The notes under the pieces were generated by a model, which saw only the letters and a program-made list of their open reading frames with translations, was not told where the DNA came from and did not search any database. From CAZXBB01 sp964638815 (GTDB taxonomy: Bacteria > Planctomycetota > Phycisphaerae > Phycisphaerales > SM1A02): DNA of 7,499 nucleotides. This document shows positions 6,249-7,499 of this stretch, one piece after another. How positions within the stretch are numbered: position 1 is the stretch's first letter; the number at the start of each line of letters is the position of its first letter. Both the position numbers and the translations under genes were made by a program. The DNA lies in contig CAZXBB010000183.1 in assembly GCA_964638815.1 (NCBI GenBank), positions 1-7,499 of the forward strand, in the 5' to 3' direction.

Positions 6249-7352
6249 ATGTCCCCCAAAGCCCCAGACACGCCGATGACGTACGCCGCAGCCGGCGTGG
6301 ACATTGAGGCCGGCGACCGGCTCGTCGACATGATCGGCCAGATGATGCGGCGGACGCACGGACCGCGCGTCTTCGGCCGGCACGGCGCCTTCGCGGGCAT
6401 GTTCCGGCTCGATTACAACGAGCGTCTCTTTCGTCGCAATTACCGCGATCCGGTCCTCGTCGCATGTACGGACGGCGTGGGGACCAAGGTCAAGCTCGCG
6501 GTCGAGATGGGCGTCTACGACACGGTGGGCATCGACTGCGTCGCGATGAACGTCAACGACCTCATCGTCCAGGGCGCGGAGCCCCTCTTCTTCCTGGATT
6601 ACCTCGGGCTGAGCCGGCAGGAGCCGGCCCGCACCGCGGCGATCGTGCGCGGCGTCGCCCGCGGATGCGAGATCGCGGACTGCGCCCTCATCGGCGGCGA
6701 GTGCGCCGAGATGCCCGACATCTACGCGGGGGACGACTTCGACATAGCGGGCTTCGCCGTCGGCGTGGTCGAGCTCAGGCGCGCGATCGACGCCACGCGC
6801 GTCGAGAAGGGCGACATCATCATCGGGCTGGCGTCCGACGGCGTGCACTCCAACGGGTTCTCACTCGTGCGCGGCATCGTCGCCCGCCGGAAGCTGAAGC
6901 TCGATCGCGTCTACCCGGAACTGTCCGGCTACGTCGACGACGACGGCGCGCCGCTGACACTCGGACGCATCCTGCTGACGCCGACGAGGATCTACGCGCG
7001 GCCGATCGTGAAGCTCCTGCGCCAGTACAAGGTCAAGCGCATCGTGTCCGGCATGGCGCACATCACCGGAGGCGGTCTCCCCGGCAACGTGAACCGCGCC
7101 CTGCCGCCCGATCTCGACGCCCGCATCCGCCGCGACGCCTGGGAGACGCCGCCGATCTTCCCGTTCCTCCAGGCGCACGGCGCAGTCGAGGACGACGAGA
7201 TGCTGCGCGTCTTCAACATGGGCGTGGGCTACGTCCTCATCGTCCGTCCGACGTTCGCCAAGTCCGTCGTTCAGCAGCTCGCGAGGATGCGCGAGACGGC
7301 GTTCGTCCTGGGGGAGATCGTGAAGGGATCGGGTGAAGTCCGGATCGTCTGA
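6249..7352 (+). CDS. purM: Phosphoribosylformylglycinamidine cyclo-ligase (AIR synthetase)
   Basis: PurM closes the imidazole ring in purine synthesis, converting formylglycinamidine ribotide and ATP to aminoimidazole ribotide, ADP and phosphate, in the cytoplasm. The chain is 367 residues from this start, slightly above the usual 340-355. Family motifs are present in order: AGVDIEAGDRLV (15-26), TDGVGTK (74-80), the NDLIVQGAEPLFFLDY segment (103-118), GGECAEMP (149-156), HSNGFSLVR (200-208), TPTRIY (244-249), MAHITGGG (269-276) and FNMGVG (322-327). Both halves of the PurM/ThiL-type ATP-binding fold are intact. The start is uncertain. No ribosome binding site precedes the ATG at 6249 or the one at 6276; the latter gives MTYAAAGVDI, the common PurM beginning, and 358 residues. 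The gene is divergent from the protease gene across 119 bp. No purN or other pur gene is visible downstream. The stop TGA is also the first base triplet of an 11-bp repeat array. Confidence 0.97.
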   Translation: MSPKAPDTPMTYAAAGVDIEAGDRLVDMIGQMMRRTHGPRVFGRHGAFAGMFRLDYNERLFRRNYRDPVLVACTDGVGTKVKLAVEMGVYDTVGIDCVAMNVNDLIVQGAEPLFFLDYLGLSRQEPARTAAIVRGVARGCEIADCALIGGECAEMPDIYAGDDFDIAGFAVGVVELRRAIDATRVEKGDIIIGLASDGVHSNGFSLVRGIVARRKLKLDRVYPELSGYVDDDGAPLTLGRILLTPTRIYARPIVKLLRQYKVKRIVSGMAHITGGGLPGNVNRALPPDLDARIRRDAWETPPIFPFLQAHGAVEDDEMLRVFNMGVGYVLIVRPTFAKSVVQQLARMRETAFVLGEIVKGSGEVRIV

Positions 7353-7423
7353 GCGTTTGCTGAGGGCCGCTTGAGCACTGCCTGAGCATCGCCTGAGCAT
7401 TGCCTGAGCATTGCCTGAGCATT
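7350..7423 (+). repeat. 11-bp tandem repeat starting at the purM stop codon
   Basis: Units start every 11 bases at 7350, 7361, 7372, 7383, 7394, 7405 and 7416 (the last one partial). Consensus is TGAGCATTGCC. Copies 5 and 6 are identical, copies 3 and 4 differ by one base each, and copies 1 and 2 are much more diverged (TGAGCGTTTGC, TGAGGGCCGCT). Every unit begins with TGA, and the first TGA is the purM stop codon itself. As 11 is not a multiple of three, successive TGAs fall in all three forward frames. There are no spacers, so it is not a CRISPR array. The unit shares the core CCTGRGCATT with the 13-bp repeat after the protease gene. Confidence 0.9.
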
Positions 7424-7432
7424 CGTCGTTGT

Positions 7433-7491
7433 GGGGGGGGGGCCCCCCCCCGGACCCCGGGGGGGGGGGGGTGCGGGGGGGGGGGGGGGGG
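7433..7491. repeat. G and C homopolymer runs near the window end, possible assembly artefact
   Basis: The segment contains ten G (7433-7442) followed by nine C (7443-7451), then GGACCCC, thirteen G (7459-7471), TGC and seventeen G (7475-7491). No gene can be read through it. Such runs are typical of low-quality read ends or of a failed assembly next to a tandem repeat; a genuine G-tract able to form a quadruplex is the alternative. No function should be assigned from it. Confidence 0.8.
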
Positions 7492-7499
7492 CGCGGACC

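Noticed and set aside
2113..6279. A 1388-residue plus-strand open frame covering the Tricorn-like gene
   Set aside because: It is also codon-aligned antisense, with a low-complexity Arg/Val/Asp/Leu composition. It runs through the 13-bp repeat and both gene boundaries. The minus-strand frame has a signal peptide, ribosome binding site and recognisable catalytic motifs.
6195..6848. A 217-residue minus-strand open frame within purM
   Set aside because: It is antisense to a clearly conserved purM reading frame and its product has no recognisable feature.

Overview
The window is about two-thirds G+C and carries three complete genes and no RNA gene, transposon, prophage or CRISPR array. The best guess for the source is a planctomycete, probably of the Phycisphaerae type. 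The main reason is the large Cys-rich secreted protein on the left, which ends in a dockerin-like EF-hand pair followed by a Trp-Gly tail and carries a GG-CC...C...C...C cysteine module, a combination I associate with that group. The secreted Tricorn-type protease fits the same picture. This assignment rests on protein style only, with no marker gene for taxonomy. The homopolymer-filled right end looks like the ragged edge of an assembled contig.

Layout. Bases 1-90 are a 6-bp-periodic, alternating purine/pyrimidine array. It is followed by 91-134, where I see only a 10-bp direct repeat. Bases 135-2198 (minus strand) encode a 687-residue secreted, multi-domain protein with a C-terminal dockerin-like tag. 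The 211-bp gap 2199-2409 holds the promoter and ribosome binding site of that gene, plus a 13-bp tandem repeat and a small palindrome just 3' of the next gene. Bases 2410-6129 (minus strand) encode a 1239-residue secreted Tricorn-like S41 protease with an unusual acidic and beta-rich insertion. The 119-bp gap 6130-6248 is a divergent promoter region. Bases 6249-7352 (plus strand) encode PurM of purine biosynthesis. An 11-bp tandem repeat begins exactly at the purM stop codon and runs to 7423. From 7433 to the end the sequence is mostly runs of G and C.

How the genes relate. I see no operon. Each gene has its own upstream gap and a plausible promoter, and the two minus-strand genes are separated by 211 bp. 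The two exported proteins (a possible surface or secreted adhesin-like protein and a peptide-degrading protease) would act outside the cytoplasm. PurM is a cytoplasmic housekeeping enzyme, so there is no functional pathway linking the three.

The most unusual signal is non-coding. All three genes are followed directly by short tandem repeats. The repeats 3' of the protease gene (13 bp) and of purM (11 bp), read in the sense of their genes, share the core CCTGRGCATT. This may be a family of short 3'-end repeats in this genome. I found no evidence for a defence system or other new multi-gene system.
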